Shown piece by piece: positions 19,217 to 27,500 of a stretch of 34,782 nt of DNA. This stretch comes from Pseudomonadota bacterium. GTDB taxonomy: Bacteria; Myxococcota_A; UBA796; GCA-2862545. A program made the position numbers and the translations under genes. Positions within the stretch are counted from its first letter, which is position 1. Each line of letters starts with the position of its first letter. A model generated the notes under the pieces. The model searched no databases. It saw nothing but the letters and a program-made list of their open reading frames with translations, and was not told where the DNA came from. The DNA lies in the NCBI GenBank assembly GCA_023954855.1, contig JAGSGY010000058.1:1-34782 (forward strand). The letters are read 5' to 3'.

Positions 19217-20127
19217 TGCCCTGCGGGTGTCTTCTCTCCCGCCTCGACGCGTGCGGACAGGCGGTTCTCGGAGGGGGGCAGGGGACAGGTCGCAAACGGC
19301 GTGAATGCACACGGCGGATTGGTCGCGGTGTTGAAGTCGAGCTCGACCTTGCCGTCGGAGTCGGCTGCCGGAGCGCCAAGGAAACGGCCAGCGCCGTAGG
19401 TCTCGATGCCACTCGTTCCATCGGCGAAGACGATGAACATCTCCTCGTCCGGGGCGTCCTGGAAGGGCAGCAGGGTGTGTGTGGCTCCGTTCAGCTCGAA
19501 GGTGAGCACCCCGGGGACCAGGGCCTCTTCGGTAGTTCCGATGGCAGTGGGGAACTGGAGCGGCCGCGGTTCGTCGTAGCGCTCGAGGGTCGCGCTCACC
19601 TTGAACGCAGCGTCCACATCGAAGTGCGGGACCCCGGTGAACGCCGTCCGGTCGGGGTGAGCGCTGTCCTTGGCGCGAATGCCGATCTTGCCCTGCCGCT
19701 CGATGACGTAGAAGGTGAGCGTCTTGTGCGTGAGCACGGTCGGGCCGTCCTCATGCGCGTCGGCCAGCAGCGTGACCGCCTCGGTGAGAACCGCTTCCTC
19801 GTCCGACACCTCAACCCCATCCGCGGGGGTGAAGCGGACCTCTGTCCCGGTGCGCGTCAGCTTGCCCAGGGTCGCAGGAGCGCTCCAGTCGGGGAGGGGA
19901 ACACCGGCGTCTTCGGTGGACCCGATGACCGTGTCGCCCTCTTCGAGCCAGGACAGGCCGACCAGTGTCAGCCAGCCCCTCTCGGTGGCAAGCCGGTCGT
20001 CTCGCTCCTTCCACGTGGCCTTGATCGCCGTCGTGTACGCGTCTTCGGCGACCTCGGGGGCCGGGGCTTCCGGTGAGACCTCCGGTGAACCACAGCCTGT
20101 GGCGAGCGCCACCAGCAGCAGCCTCAC
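19213..20127 (-). CDS. DUF1684 lipoprotein
   Basis: 304 residues from the GTG at 20127, which overlaps the upstream stop (GTGA); an ATG at 20154 would add an out-of-place basic extension. Signal peptide RLLLVALATGC puts the lipid-modified cysteine at residue 12. The body has the DUF1684 hallmarks: W-x-x-R(D/E) with ERGWLTLVGLSWLEEG near the start, and the C-terminal block YGAGRFLGA, LDFNTATNPPCAFTPFATCP, LPPSENRL and AGEK. The family's biochemical function is not established. It is translationally coupled to the haem/copper lipoprotein, suggesting both act at the envelope together. Confidence 0.85.
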   Translation of the reverse strand: MRLLLVALATGCGSPEVSPEAPAPEVAEDAYTTAIKATWKERDDRLATERGWLTLVGLSWLEEGDTVIGSTEDAGVPLPDWSAPATLGKLTRTGTEVRFTPADGVEVSDEEAVLTEAVTLLADAHEDGPTVLTHKTLTFYVIERQGKIGIRAKDSAHPDRTAFTGVPHFDVDAAFKVSATLERYDEPRPLQFPTAIGTTEEALVPGVLTFELNGATHTLLPFQDAPDEEMFIVFADGTSGIETYGAGRFLGAPAADSDGKVELDFNTATNPPCAFTPFATCPLPPSENRLSARVEAGEKTPAGH

Positions 20128-21338
20128 AGGGTCACGAACACGCCGACGAGGCACATCTCGTCTTCGGTGCCGTCACCCCAACTGACCGGAGCGGTGTCGT
20201 CGAGGGTGTCGAAGGTGCAAGTCACCTGCATCAGGTCGTCGTTTCCGATCTCGATGGGCTCCTCATAGAAGTACTGCTGTTGCCACTCGAAGTCCCAGAC
20301 TGGGACGTCGACCAAGCACTCCTGGGTTCCGCCTGCGGGGGTGCGCGTCATGCGGATCGAGGTACCCCTTTGGTGCATATGCGGCAGCACGCCCCACAGG
20401 TCGACGTCGAACGGAACGTTGAGGTCCGAGAGTCGGAACTGGAAGCTGAACTCGGCCTCTTGCTGACCGGCGGGGACGCTCAAGCGTCCGTCGGCGAGGA
20501 GCCAAACGATCGCTTCCTGATCGACATCCTCCTCGAGCTTGAGGTGCACCTTGGTGCGGTCGGAGCGGCTCTCCTCGGGAAGCAGGTGGTAGTGGACCTG
20601 CATGATGAGCTTGCGATTGGCGTCGATCTTCACGCCGGTGCCCTCGGGGTAGCTGACGACACCGCTTCCGGGAGCCCATGTCGCGAGGGGGTTCGAGTTG
20701 TTGACGCCGCTGGCACCGAAGCAGGTGTAGCTTCCTGCGGCTCCCGCAAGGTCCTCGGCCTGGGTCTGCGCGTTCTCGTCCTCGAGGGACCAGAGGATGA
20801 CGTGGTGGACCATCTCGGGGTCGCCGGGCTCGACTTCGAACTGGGTGATGAACTGATCGGTGTCGAGCTCGGGGTCGAGCAAGAAGCACCGGTAGTCGTC
20901 GTCGGCGTGTTCTGCGCTGGCCAGCGGCGTGTAGTCGAAGCCGAAGTCCACAGTGACGTCGGGCTCGGGAAGGGTCTCAGCCGGCGCGATCTCGAGCGGC
21001 TCTTTCGGGGCCCTGCCTTCGGGCATGTCGGCGGCCACCCAATCCGAGATCGTCTGGATCTCTTCGTCGCTCAGCCAGCGCGCGTCGCGCCACTCGCCGC
21101 ACTCGCCCGAGTTGTCGGCGCCCCATGGCGGCATGGTCCGGGCTTGGGTCTCGATGGCCATCGCCGGGCCCCAGGGCACCGCCTGCTCGTAGGTCTCGAG
21201 CGGAAACGGGCCGATCTGGTCGGCTTGGTGGCAGCCCACGCAGTTCTCGTTCACGATCGGCGCGACGTCGCCGTGCCAGGTGGGACCGGGGTCACAGGCG
21301 GCCATCGAGAGGAGCAGAACGGGCAGCAGACGGGTCAT
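20124..21338 (-). CDS. Lipoprotein with c-type haem and copper type II monooxygenase-like domains
   Basis: 404 residues. The lipobox LLSMAAC puts cysteine at 15. Residues 22-107 form a small cytochrome c-like domain: CVGCH (33-37) with a candidate axial methionine in TMPPW (Met69). Residues about 125-404 resemble the copper type II, ascorbate-dependent monooxygenase fold (PHM/dopamine beta-hydroxylase). Candidate ligands have PHM-like order and spacing: His178-His179 and His249 or His251 for one copper, and His320-x-His322 with Met395 for the other. A haem feeding electrons to copper in place of ascorbate is plausible but inferred. The substrate is unknown. The gene starts 89 bases after the rhodanese gene ends and may share its transcript. 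GC-rich codon use matches the neighbours. Confidence 0.82.
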   Translation of the reverse strand: MTRLLPVLLLSMAACDPGPTWHGDVAPIVNENCVGCHQADQIGPFPLETYEQAVPWGPAMAIETQARTMPPWGADNSGECGEWRDARWLSDEEIQTISDWVAADMPEGRAPKEPLEIAPAETLPEPDVTVDFGFDYTPLASAEHADDDYRCFLLDPELDTDQFITQFEVEPGDPEMVHHVILWSLEDENAQTQAEDLAGAAGSYTCFGASGVNNSNPLATWAPGSGVVSYPEGTGVKIDANRKLIMQVHYHLLPEESRSDRTKVHLKLEEDVDQEAIVWLLADGRLSVPAGQQEAEFSFQFRLSDLNVPFDVDLWGVLPHMHQRGTSIRMTRTPAGGTQECLVDVPVWDFEWQQQYFYEEPIEIGNDDLMQVTCTFDTLDDTAPVSWGDGTEDEMCLVGVFVTL

Positions 21339-21427
21339 GGGCAGGGCCTCCGGTCGGGAGCATATCCAGGCTTTCTCCAGTGCGCGCCGGGAAAGCGTGT
21401 CGAAAGGACAATCGCGGAGTGTGCCCG

Positions 21428-21919
21428 CTACCAGATGTCTTCATAGGAATCGGCCGAGAGCGCCCATGGACGGCCGTACACATGCACGCGCTGGGTCGGT
21501 TCATCCCCGGCGGTGAGGGCTCCACCCACGTGAGTCCACGCGAGGATGCCGCCGGCCAGGTTGTGGACCCCACGCTCGACGTTCTTCGCCGCATACGCGC
21601 CACTGCGCGCCCCGATGGTGCAGTAGGCCACCGCCAGTCCCTCGGGCTGCTCGGCTTCGAAGGCCTCTGGCGTGAGGGCACCGGGAATCACCGAGACCTG
21701 CCGTTCTTTGTCGCCGCGCACATCGATCAGCACGACGCGGGTGCCGGCCTCAATCCGCTGGGACAGATCCTCGGCCTCGATCTCAGTCGCCCCCGCGAAG
21801 CTCTCTCGGTAGCCGGCGTACATCTCGCGAATGGCCGCGCGCTTGCTCGCGTCGGTGGTCAGCTTGGGGCCGAACCACCGCGTCTTCCGCAGCAACGCGA
21901 GCAGTGCGTTCATCCGCAT
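21428..21919 (-). CDS. Rhodanese-like sulfurtransferase domain protein
   Basis: 163 residues. A helical N-terminal 45 residues precede a single rhodanese domain: VVLIDVRGDKE, SVIPGAL, then the active loop Cys100-TIGARSG and a closing NLAGGILAW. The CX4R loop with intact cysteine implies sulfane-sulfur transfer in the cytosol; a phosphatase-like use is less likely at this loop length. The start at 21919 lies two bases after the ParA stop, so it is coupled to ParA; an in-frame ATG at 21913 is the alternative. The C-terminus (HVYGRPWALSADSYEDIW) is not part of the domain. No signal peptide. Confidence 0.85.
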   Translation of the reverse strand: MRMNALLALLRKTRWFGPKLTTDASKRAAIREMYAGYRESFAGATEIEAEDLSQRIEAGTRVVLIDVRGDKERQVSVIPGALTPEAFEAEQPEGLAVAYCTIGARSGAYAAKNVERGVHNLAGGILAWTHVGGALTAGDEPTQRVHVYGRPWALSADSYEDIW

Positions 21920-21921
21920 GC

Positions 21922-22779
21922 CTAGTCCAGGAACTGCACCACGTGGGCGGCGAGCTCTTTGTACTGCGCGGCCCCACGGCTGGTGGAATCGAAGCCGAAG
22001 ATGTCGATGCCGTCCATCTGGGCCTTGGCGAGGCTGGAGTTGATGCCGATGCGCATCGGCAGCAGGGCCGGGCCATAGGTCGCCTGAATCTCGCTGACCA
22101 CCGCACTGTTCAGCGTGGTGTTTCGGCCATCGACGCGGGTAAGCAGCACGCCGAGCACGTCAATCTCGGGGTTCAGGCGGGTCGCGACGGTCTGGATGGT
22201 GTCGACGAGCGAGGACACGCCCGTCAGTGCGAGCGGGGAGGGGTCGCAGGGAATCAGCACCTGGTCGGCGGCGACGAGTCCGTTCAGAGTCAGGTTGCCG
22301 AGGTTCGGCGGGCAGTCGAGCACGATGACGTCGTAGTGCGTGCGGGTGGCCTCGAGGGCTTCCTTGAGGATGAACTCCTTGCCGATCCGCGTGGACAGCA
22401 AGTCCTCGGTGGTGGACAGGGTCTTGTCCAGCGGCGTGACGTAGAGGTTCGGAACGGCGGTGGAGGTGACGATGTCCATCACTTCGCCAGCGCGCTTCTC
22501 GTCGAGAAGAATGCCGGAGAGGGGGCCGCCACCCGGGCGAACCGCGGTGTGCAGTGCGGTGTTCACGTGGCCCTGCGGGTCGAGGTCGATGAGCAGCACG
22601 CGCAGGCCGTGAAAGCGTGCGAGGCCGGCTGCGAGCGAGACCGAAGTGGTCGTCTTGCCGACGCCGCCCTTCTGGGCCGAGACGGCGATGACCGTCGCTT
22701 TCTTGGTTCCGAGGGGGCGCTTGGGGGTCTCGGGGATGTTGGCGAGGCGGCGGAGTCCGCCCTTGAGCAGGTTGCGCAT
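21922..22779 (-). CDS. ParA-family ATPase (orphan)
   Basis: 285 residues from the ATG at 22779. Deviant Walker A KGGVGKTTT (37-45), Walker A' LLIDLDPQGH and Walker B VIVLDCPP are intact, and the second half has LIPCDPSPLALTG, the usual ParA switch region. A short basic N-terminal tail (about 25 residues) precedes the ATPase. It binds ATP and probably non-specific DNA or a surface to position a cargo. No ParB or parS-like gene is adjacent, so it is more likely a cargo-positioning ParA/MipZ-type protein than the chromosome segregation pair. Reading upstream from 22779 gives a Pro-rich extension that is not family-like. A TATACT -10 sits about 60 bases upstream. Confidence 0.85.
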   Translation of the reverse strand: MRNLLKGGLRRLANIPETPKRPLGTKKATVIAVSAQKGGVGKTTTSVSLAAGLARFHGLRVLLIDLDPQGHVNTALHTAVRPGGGPLSGILLDEKRAGEVMDIVTSTAVPNLYVTPLDKTLSTTEDLLSTRIGKEFILKEALEATRTHYDVIVLDCPPNLGNLTLNGLVAADQVLIPCDPSPLALTGVSSLVDTIQTVATRLNPEIDVLGVLLTRVDGRNTTLNSAVVSEIQATYGPALLPMRIGINSSLAKAQMDGIDIFGFDSTSRGAAQYKELAAHVVQFLD

Positions 22780-22837
22780 GGGTGCACCGGGGAGGCAGCG
22801 GGGGAGGGGGTCGGCGGGGAGCCGGGAGGGCACGCGC

Positions 22838-22843
22838 AGTATA
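22838..22843 (-). promoter_or_regulatory. Candidate -10 box for parA operon
   Basis: The minus strand reads TATACT here, five of six matches to the sigma70 -10, about 58 bases before the parA ATG. No good -35 is visible (TGGAGC at 19-base spacing is the best). In this GC-rich tract, an AT hexamer between divergent genes is notable, but the call rests on this one box. Confidence 0.4.
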
Positions 22844-22902
22844 GCGGGTCTGGCGGTGATCCGCTCCAGACGCATGCATTCGCCGGGTTCGAGGCACGCG
22901 GC

Positions 22903-22908
22903 TATCAT
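22903..22908 (+). promoter_or_regulatory. Candidate -10 box giving a leaderless transcript
   Basis: TATCAT matches five of six -10 positions and ends six bases before the ATG at 22915, so transcription would begin at or very near the start codon. No Shine-Dalgarno is visible ahead of that ATG (GGCTATCATGCGTGC), which agrees with leaderless translation. The best -35 is TTCGCC at 18-base spacing, weak. Confidence 0.4.
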
Positions 22909-22914
22909 GCGTGC

Positions 22915-23508
22915 ATGAACCGAAACGCCATTCTCGTCGTCGCTGCCTTGGCGGTGCTCCTTCTCGGATTCTTCCGGCTTCGCGGTGATTCGTCGCCGAC
23001 CGAGCCCGCTGTCCGACCCGCCATCGCCGCTGTACCGCGGACGCCTCCGCCGGGCCTGAAGCGCCCGTCTTCAGCAGATGGTGACCTTCTCGTGCGCGGG
23101 GGCAAGACCCCGAAGGGCGATCTTGCGAGAGGGCCGATTCCCGACATGGCGCCGCCTCCATTCGACCCCAGCCTCGACGATGCGCCCTCGGGCGCCCGCT
23201 CGGTCTGGCCGCTGAACAAGGATGGCTTTCGGGGAGCCATGGACGAGGTTCGCCCGGCCGTCCTTGAGTGCTACGAGGGCTGGCTCGTCGAGCAGCCGGA
23301 CCTCGGCGGCCGCGTGGTGCTCGGACTCGTCATCGAAGAAGTCGACGGCTTGGGCCTCGTGACCGACACCACCGTTGAAGAGTCCGAGGCGGATGCGGGC
23401 GCATTCGAAGCCTGCCTCACCTCGGTCATGTCCGAGATGGAGTTCGATGCTCCCGCCGGGGGCGAAGCCATGCGGGTGACGTGGCCGTTCCTCTTCGCGC
23501 AGGACTAG
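22915..23508 (+). CDS. Membrane-anchored protein with AgmX/PglI-type C-terminal domain
   Basis: 197 residues. A single N-terminal membrane segment (about 5-20) is followed by a Pro-rich linker (30-100). A C-terminal domain (about 105-197) has the pattern R-P-A-V-L-E-C-Y-E-G-W, GRVVLGLVIEE and FEACLTSVMSEMEFDAPAGG, as in the AgmX/PglI C-terminal family of Myxococcota, which is TonB-C-like. Such proteins usually sit in the periplasm attached to the inner membrane; the role here is unknown, perhaps envelope or motility-related. The reading frame stays open a long way upstream, but that part is antisense to parA; ATG 22915 just before the hydrophobic segment is the sensible start. The stop shares CTAG with the convergent SDR gene. 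Confidence 0.75.
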   Translation: MNRNAILVVAALAVLLLGFFRLRGDSSPTEPAVRPAIAAVPRTPPPGLKRPSSADGDLLVRGGKTPKGDLARGPIPDMAPPPFDPSLDDAPSGARSVWPLNKDGFRGAMDEVRPAVLECYEGWLVEQPDLGGRVVLGLVIEEVDGLGLVTDTTVEESEADAGAFEACLTSVMSEMEFDAPAGGEAMRVTWPFLFAQD

Positions 23509-24347
23509 CTGGCGCGGGCCTCGACCTTCTTCTTCGCGGCGCGCAGCTCTTGGTCGGCCATGTAGCGAGCGAAGCGGGGGAACATGCGGTAGGCCACGAA
23601 GACCAGCCATGAGTCGAAGCCAATCATGTTCTCGAAGCGCTTCTTGGGCACGCAGTTGGCCACCGACGTCGCCACCTGCTCGGGGGTGTAGACCTTCGTG
23701 AACGAGTTCTCTGACTCGACGGCCCAGACGATGGCGGGCTTGTCCTCGTTCTCGGCCTCGAGTCCGGGGGTCTCCGTCGTCGGCGGGTAGAAGAGCTTCA
23801 CGTTGACGTTGTCGAAGAGCAGTTCCTGGCGCAGTGCTTCGCCAAAGCCGGTGATGGCGTACTTCGAGGCCGAGTAGGCGCCAAAGCCGTACACGCTGAA
23901 GAAGCCGAGCATCGAGGAGAGCAGGCAGATGTCGCCGCTCTTGCGCTCGCGCATGTGGGGTACCACCGCCTTGACCACATTCACGTGGCCGAGGAAGTTC
24001 ACGTCGTACAGGCGCTTGTAGGTGTCGCCGGTGATGTCCCAGCTCGTGCCGCACTTGGCGAAGCCACTGTTGCAGATCAGCACGTCGAGGTGTCCCAGCT
24101 GCTCGATGGCGCTCTGCACGCCCGCGGCCACCGCTTCCTCATCACTGACGTCGAAGGAGGCGTAGCCGAAGGTCTGCTCGGGCTTGCCCGCGGCCTTGAG
24201 AGCCTCGACCGTGTCCTCGAGCTTGGGGATGCCCCGAGCGGTAACAATGACGTCGGCGCCTCGCTTGGCCATCTCGAGGGCAATGGCGCGGCCGATGCCG
24301 GCGGACCCACCCGTGACGAGGACCTTCTTGTTGTCGTAGAAACCCAT
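23505..24347 (-). CDS. Short-chain dehydrogenase, 3-ketodihydrosphingosine reductase-like
   Basis: 280 residues from the ATG at 24347 (GGAGG upstream). NADPH-binding TGGSAGIG (12-19) and the catalytic YSASK (Tyr158, Lys162) with Ser144/145 are intact. It most resembles the KDSR/TSC10 type: VNFLGHVNVVKAVVPHM, SSMLGFFSVYGFGAYSASK, and especially YPPTTETPG followed by EN and KP, then PEQVA. That family reduces 3-ketosphinganine to sphinganine. The long helical C-terminal part (about 225-280), with DSWLVFVAYRMFP, may be membrane-associated as in eukaryotic KDSR. Serine palmitoyltransferase or ceramide synthase is not in this window, so the sphingolipid role is inferred from similarity; another bulky ketone substrate remains possible. 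Confidence 0.8.
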   Translation of the reverse strand: MGFYDNKKVLVTGGSAGIGRAIALEMAKRGADVIVTARGIPKLEDTVEALKAAGKPEQTFGYASFDVSDEEAVAAGVQSAIEQLGHLDVLICNSGFAKCGTSWDITGDTYKRLYDVNFLGHVNVVKAVVPHMRERKSGDICLLSSMLGFFSVYGFGAYSASKYAITGFGEALRQELLFDNVNVKLFYPPTTETPGLEAENEDKPAIVWAVESENSFTKVYTPEQVATSVANCVPKKRFENMIGFDSWLVFVAYRMFPRFARYMADQELRAAKKKVEARAS

Positions 24348-24386
24348 GCGCGCGCCTCCGAGGCGGCCGGATAACCCGAGAGCCCT

Positions 24387-24405
24387 GCGTCGGACCGACG
24401 CTTTT
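24387..24405. other. Inverted repeat GCGTCGG-A-CCGACGC with TTTT
   Basis: A perfect 7-base palindrome around one base (usable as a 6-bp stem with a 3-base loop) is followed by TTTT on the plus strand. It lies 40 bases upstream of the SDR start in the 232-base divergent region before the first MopE-like gene. No plus-strand gene ends here, so a terminator is not needed; a repressor operator for the SDR is the better guess. The rest of the region (24406-24545) shows nothing I can identify. Confidence 0.35.
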
Positions 24406-24547
24406 GCACTCGGCGAGCGCCGCTCATGAGTTGTTGCTTTGGCGACCGCTTTCAACGATCCGCATGGGAACGGCCGATTCGACGACCCTGGAGGCCCATG
24501 AACTGTGGGTTTCTCCGGCCATGTGGCGGACCGTGCAACATTTCGCG

Positions 24548-24553
24548 TATGGT
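24548..24553 (+). promoter_or_regulatory. Candidate -10 of first MopE-like gene
   Basis: TATGGT lies within GCGTATGGT, 26 bases before the ATG. The paralogous gene has GCGTATGCT at nearly the same distance. Shared position and sequence are the main support; no good -35 is seen. Confidence 0.3.
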
Positions 24554-24579
24554 GCGGGCCTATACGTGGAGTTTACAAG

Positions 24580-27500
24580 ATGCGCTCACTCAGCCTTTTC
24601 CTCGGCTTCGGTGTGCTTGCCGCCTGCAGCGGCGACGTCTCAATCACCGAGCAGGCCAACGTCGCGCCGGGTGTGGTCATCGAGACCCCCGACGACCTGT
24701 CCCTGTTCACTGAGATCGAGACCATCGAGTTTCGCGCTGCAGCCGACGACGCCAACGGACTCGAGGACATCGTCGGCATGCTCTGGGAGTCGAATATCGA
24801 CGGTGAGCTCGGCTCTGGCGAGGACGTTGCGCCCGATGAGGCGGGTCTGAGCCGCTTGGCATCGACGCTGTCGATTGGTGTGCACACGATTACGGTTCAG
24901 GCGACCGATGCGGAAGGCCTGCAGGCTGAGGACAGCATCACCGTGACGGTCGAGGCTGCGGCGCAGATGCCCCTTGTGGAAATCTCGAGTCCGAACAATT
25001 TTCAGGCCTTCGATATTGGCGCGACCATCCAGTTCTTCGGCTCGGTGAGTGACCCGAACCAGGGGCCCGACACGCTCGGAGCCGTCTGGACGGTGGCTGA
25101 CGCGAGTAGCGGCAATCAGGTGTTGAGCTCTGCAAACCCGCCCAGCGGGACCGGCGCCACCACTGCGCAGCTAGCCGATGCGCCACTCGGCGACTTCACG
25201 GTGCGTTTGACCGTCACGGATGATGATTCGAACACGGATTACGCCGAAATCTTCATTCGGGTTGAAGACCCCGCCATGCGGGATGACGACAACGACGGCT
25301 GGACGCCTGGGCAGGGCGACTGCGACGACGGCAATGCTGACCGTTACCCCGGGAACCCCGAAGTCTGTGACGGCATCGACAACGACTGCAACGGTGTCAT
25401 CGACGACAAGGACCTCGATTCCGATCTTCACGTCGACGACCAGTGCACCCAGTATCAGGGTGCCATGCAGATCGATGACTGCAACGACGGTGATGAGACC
25501 ATCTATACCGGCGCTCCCGAGCTCGAAGACGGCCTCGACAACGACTGCAACGGCATCCTCGACGATGGCACGCCAAGCTTCGACGCAGACGGCGACTGCT
25601 ACTGCCCGGGTACGACCTGCACGTCGTCCTCGAACTCGGCGTGTGCCTCGCTCGCAACAGGCGACTGCAACGATACCGACGCCGATATCAGCCCCGCTGA
25701 TGTCGACGGGGATGGTGCGAGCGCGTGTGCCGGTGACTGCGATGATACCGACGCCACACTGAACATCGCGGACGTGGACAACGACAACAACAGCACCTGT
25801 GATGGAGACTGCGACGACGACGATGCGAGTCTCTCCGCGCTGGACCTGGATGGCGACACGTTCTCCACTTGTGACGGTGACTGCGACGACGATTCGTCGG
25901 CTTGCGGAAGCGCGTGCTTCCCAGGGAACACGGCGGCTGATGTTTGCGATGGATACGACCAAGACTGCGACACCAACCTCGATGAGGACCCAAACCTGCT
26001 CTTCTACCGGGACGGTGATGGCGACGGATGGAGCGTGACTGCCGGCGCCCAGACCACCTGCACGGACCCGGACGGATCTGGTATTGGATGGGTGAGCACA
26101 CTGAGCAACCCCGTGGATTGCGATGATGGCAACGCCGCCCTCAACCACGACGATGCTGACAACGACGGCTTCTCGACCTGCGAGAACGACTGTGACGACG
26201 ACGATGCGACACTCGACCCCGAGGACGCCGACAACGACAGTTTCTCAACCTGCGATGGCGACTGCGACGACACTCCCGGTTCGGGGGCGACGACGAATCC
26301 GGACGCCAGCGATGACCCGGATGACAACTACATCGACTCCAACTGTGATGGACTCGATGGCGACATGTCTCTGGCGATTCTCGTGTCGACCTCTGGCTCG
26401 AACTCGTCGACTTGTGGGGACATGCGCGCTCCGTGCCAGACGCTGAGCTACGCGGCCGGGCGTGCGGATACGGAGGGTGTCATCGACATCTATGTCCAGG
26501 CTGGAACCTACCCTGGTCCGCACTCGCTCTCGGGGCGGGTGGTGCAGGTGTATGGTGGCTTCGATAGTAGCTGGGTCCGGGATGACCGGTCGGCGAGCGG
26601 GCACGACGCGGTGTTTACCGGTGGATACGACAGCTCAGCGGCCCAGTACCTGGCGCTGAAGCTGGACACCTGCACGATGGGGCTTCACAACCTGTCTGTT
26701 CAGGGGCCGAATGCCTCGGGCACGTGGAGCAACTACGGTCGTAGTTCCTACGCCGTACATGCCTACAACTCAGTGCTGACCATCGATGGCGCGCGCGTGG
26801 TCGGTGGCAACGGCACGGCGGGCAACGCGGGGTCAAATGGCTCGAACGCCACGCAGACTCGTGCCGATGGCGGAAACAACGGCTCCAATGCCCGTGGAAA
26901 TGTCGGCAGCACCTGCAGCACGAGCCGCCAGAGCGGTGGCAGTCGCGGCACTTCGAGCTGTGGCAGCGCCTACTACGGCGGGTCTGGCGGAAGTGGTGGT
27001 TCACAGGACAGCCAGTGCACCATCGGTCTATGCGCAGGTGGTGCGTGCAACGCGACGAGCGGCGCCAATGGCGGAAACGCGACGACTTACTGGTCGAGCT
27101 CCAACGGCTACCGTGGGGGTGGTGGTGGAACCTGTGAGAACGGTGCGGGCGGGGACGGTCGAAATGGTCGGGTCTCGGACGGCAGCGGTGGAAACGGTGG
27201 CCAGCGCGAGGGCGAGCTCTCCGGGCGCTACTGGCGTGCGACGCGCGGCGGCTCTGGCACTACGGGTAGCCATGGCACGGGCGGCGGCGGCGGCGGCGGA
27301 AGCGGCGGTTGTGACACGGGTGCGGACGATATGGGTGCAGGTGGCGGCGGCGGGGGTGGCGGCGGCTGCCGCGCGACCGTGGTTGGCACCGGTGGATACG
27401 GCGGCGGCTCCAGCTTTGGTGTCTTCGGCTACCAGAGCACGTTGACGGTGACCGACACGTCGATCACTCGCGGAGCGGGCGGAAATGGTGGTCGTGGAGG

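Noticed and set aside
20073-21446. 457-codon plus-strand frame opposite the haem/copper gene
   Set aside because: The minus strand encodes CxxCH and all copper ligands; this frame has none of the marks of a gene.
21904-22914. Upstream extension of the AgmX/PglI-C gene
   Set aside because: Open by chance across parA; the hydrophobic anchor directly after ATG 22915 marks the true N-terminus.
24387-24405. Intrinsic terminator
   Set aside because: No plus-strand gene ends upstream, the T-tract is only four bases, and the arms leave almost no loop.
25171-26148. 325-codon minus-strand frame opposite MopE-like copy 1
   Set aside because: The same Val/Ile-rich artefact of antisense Asp codons.
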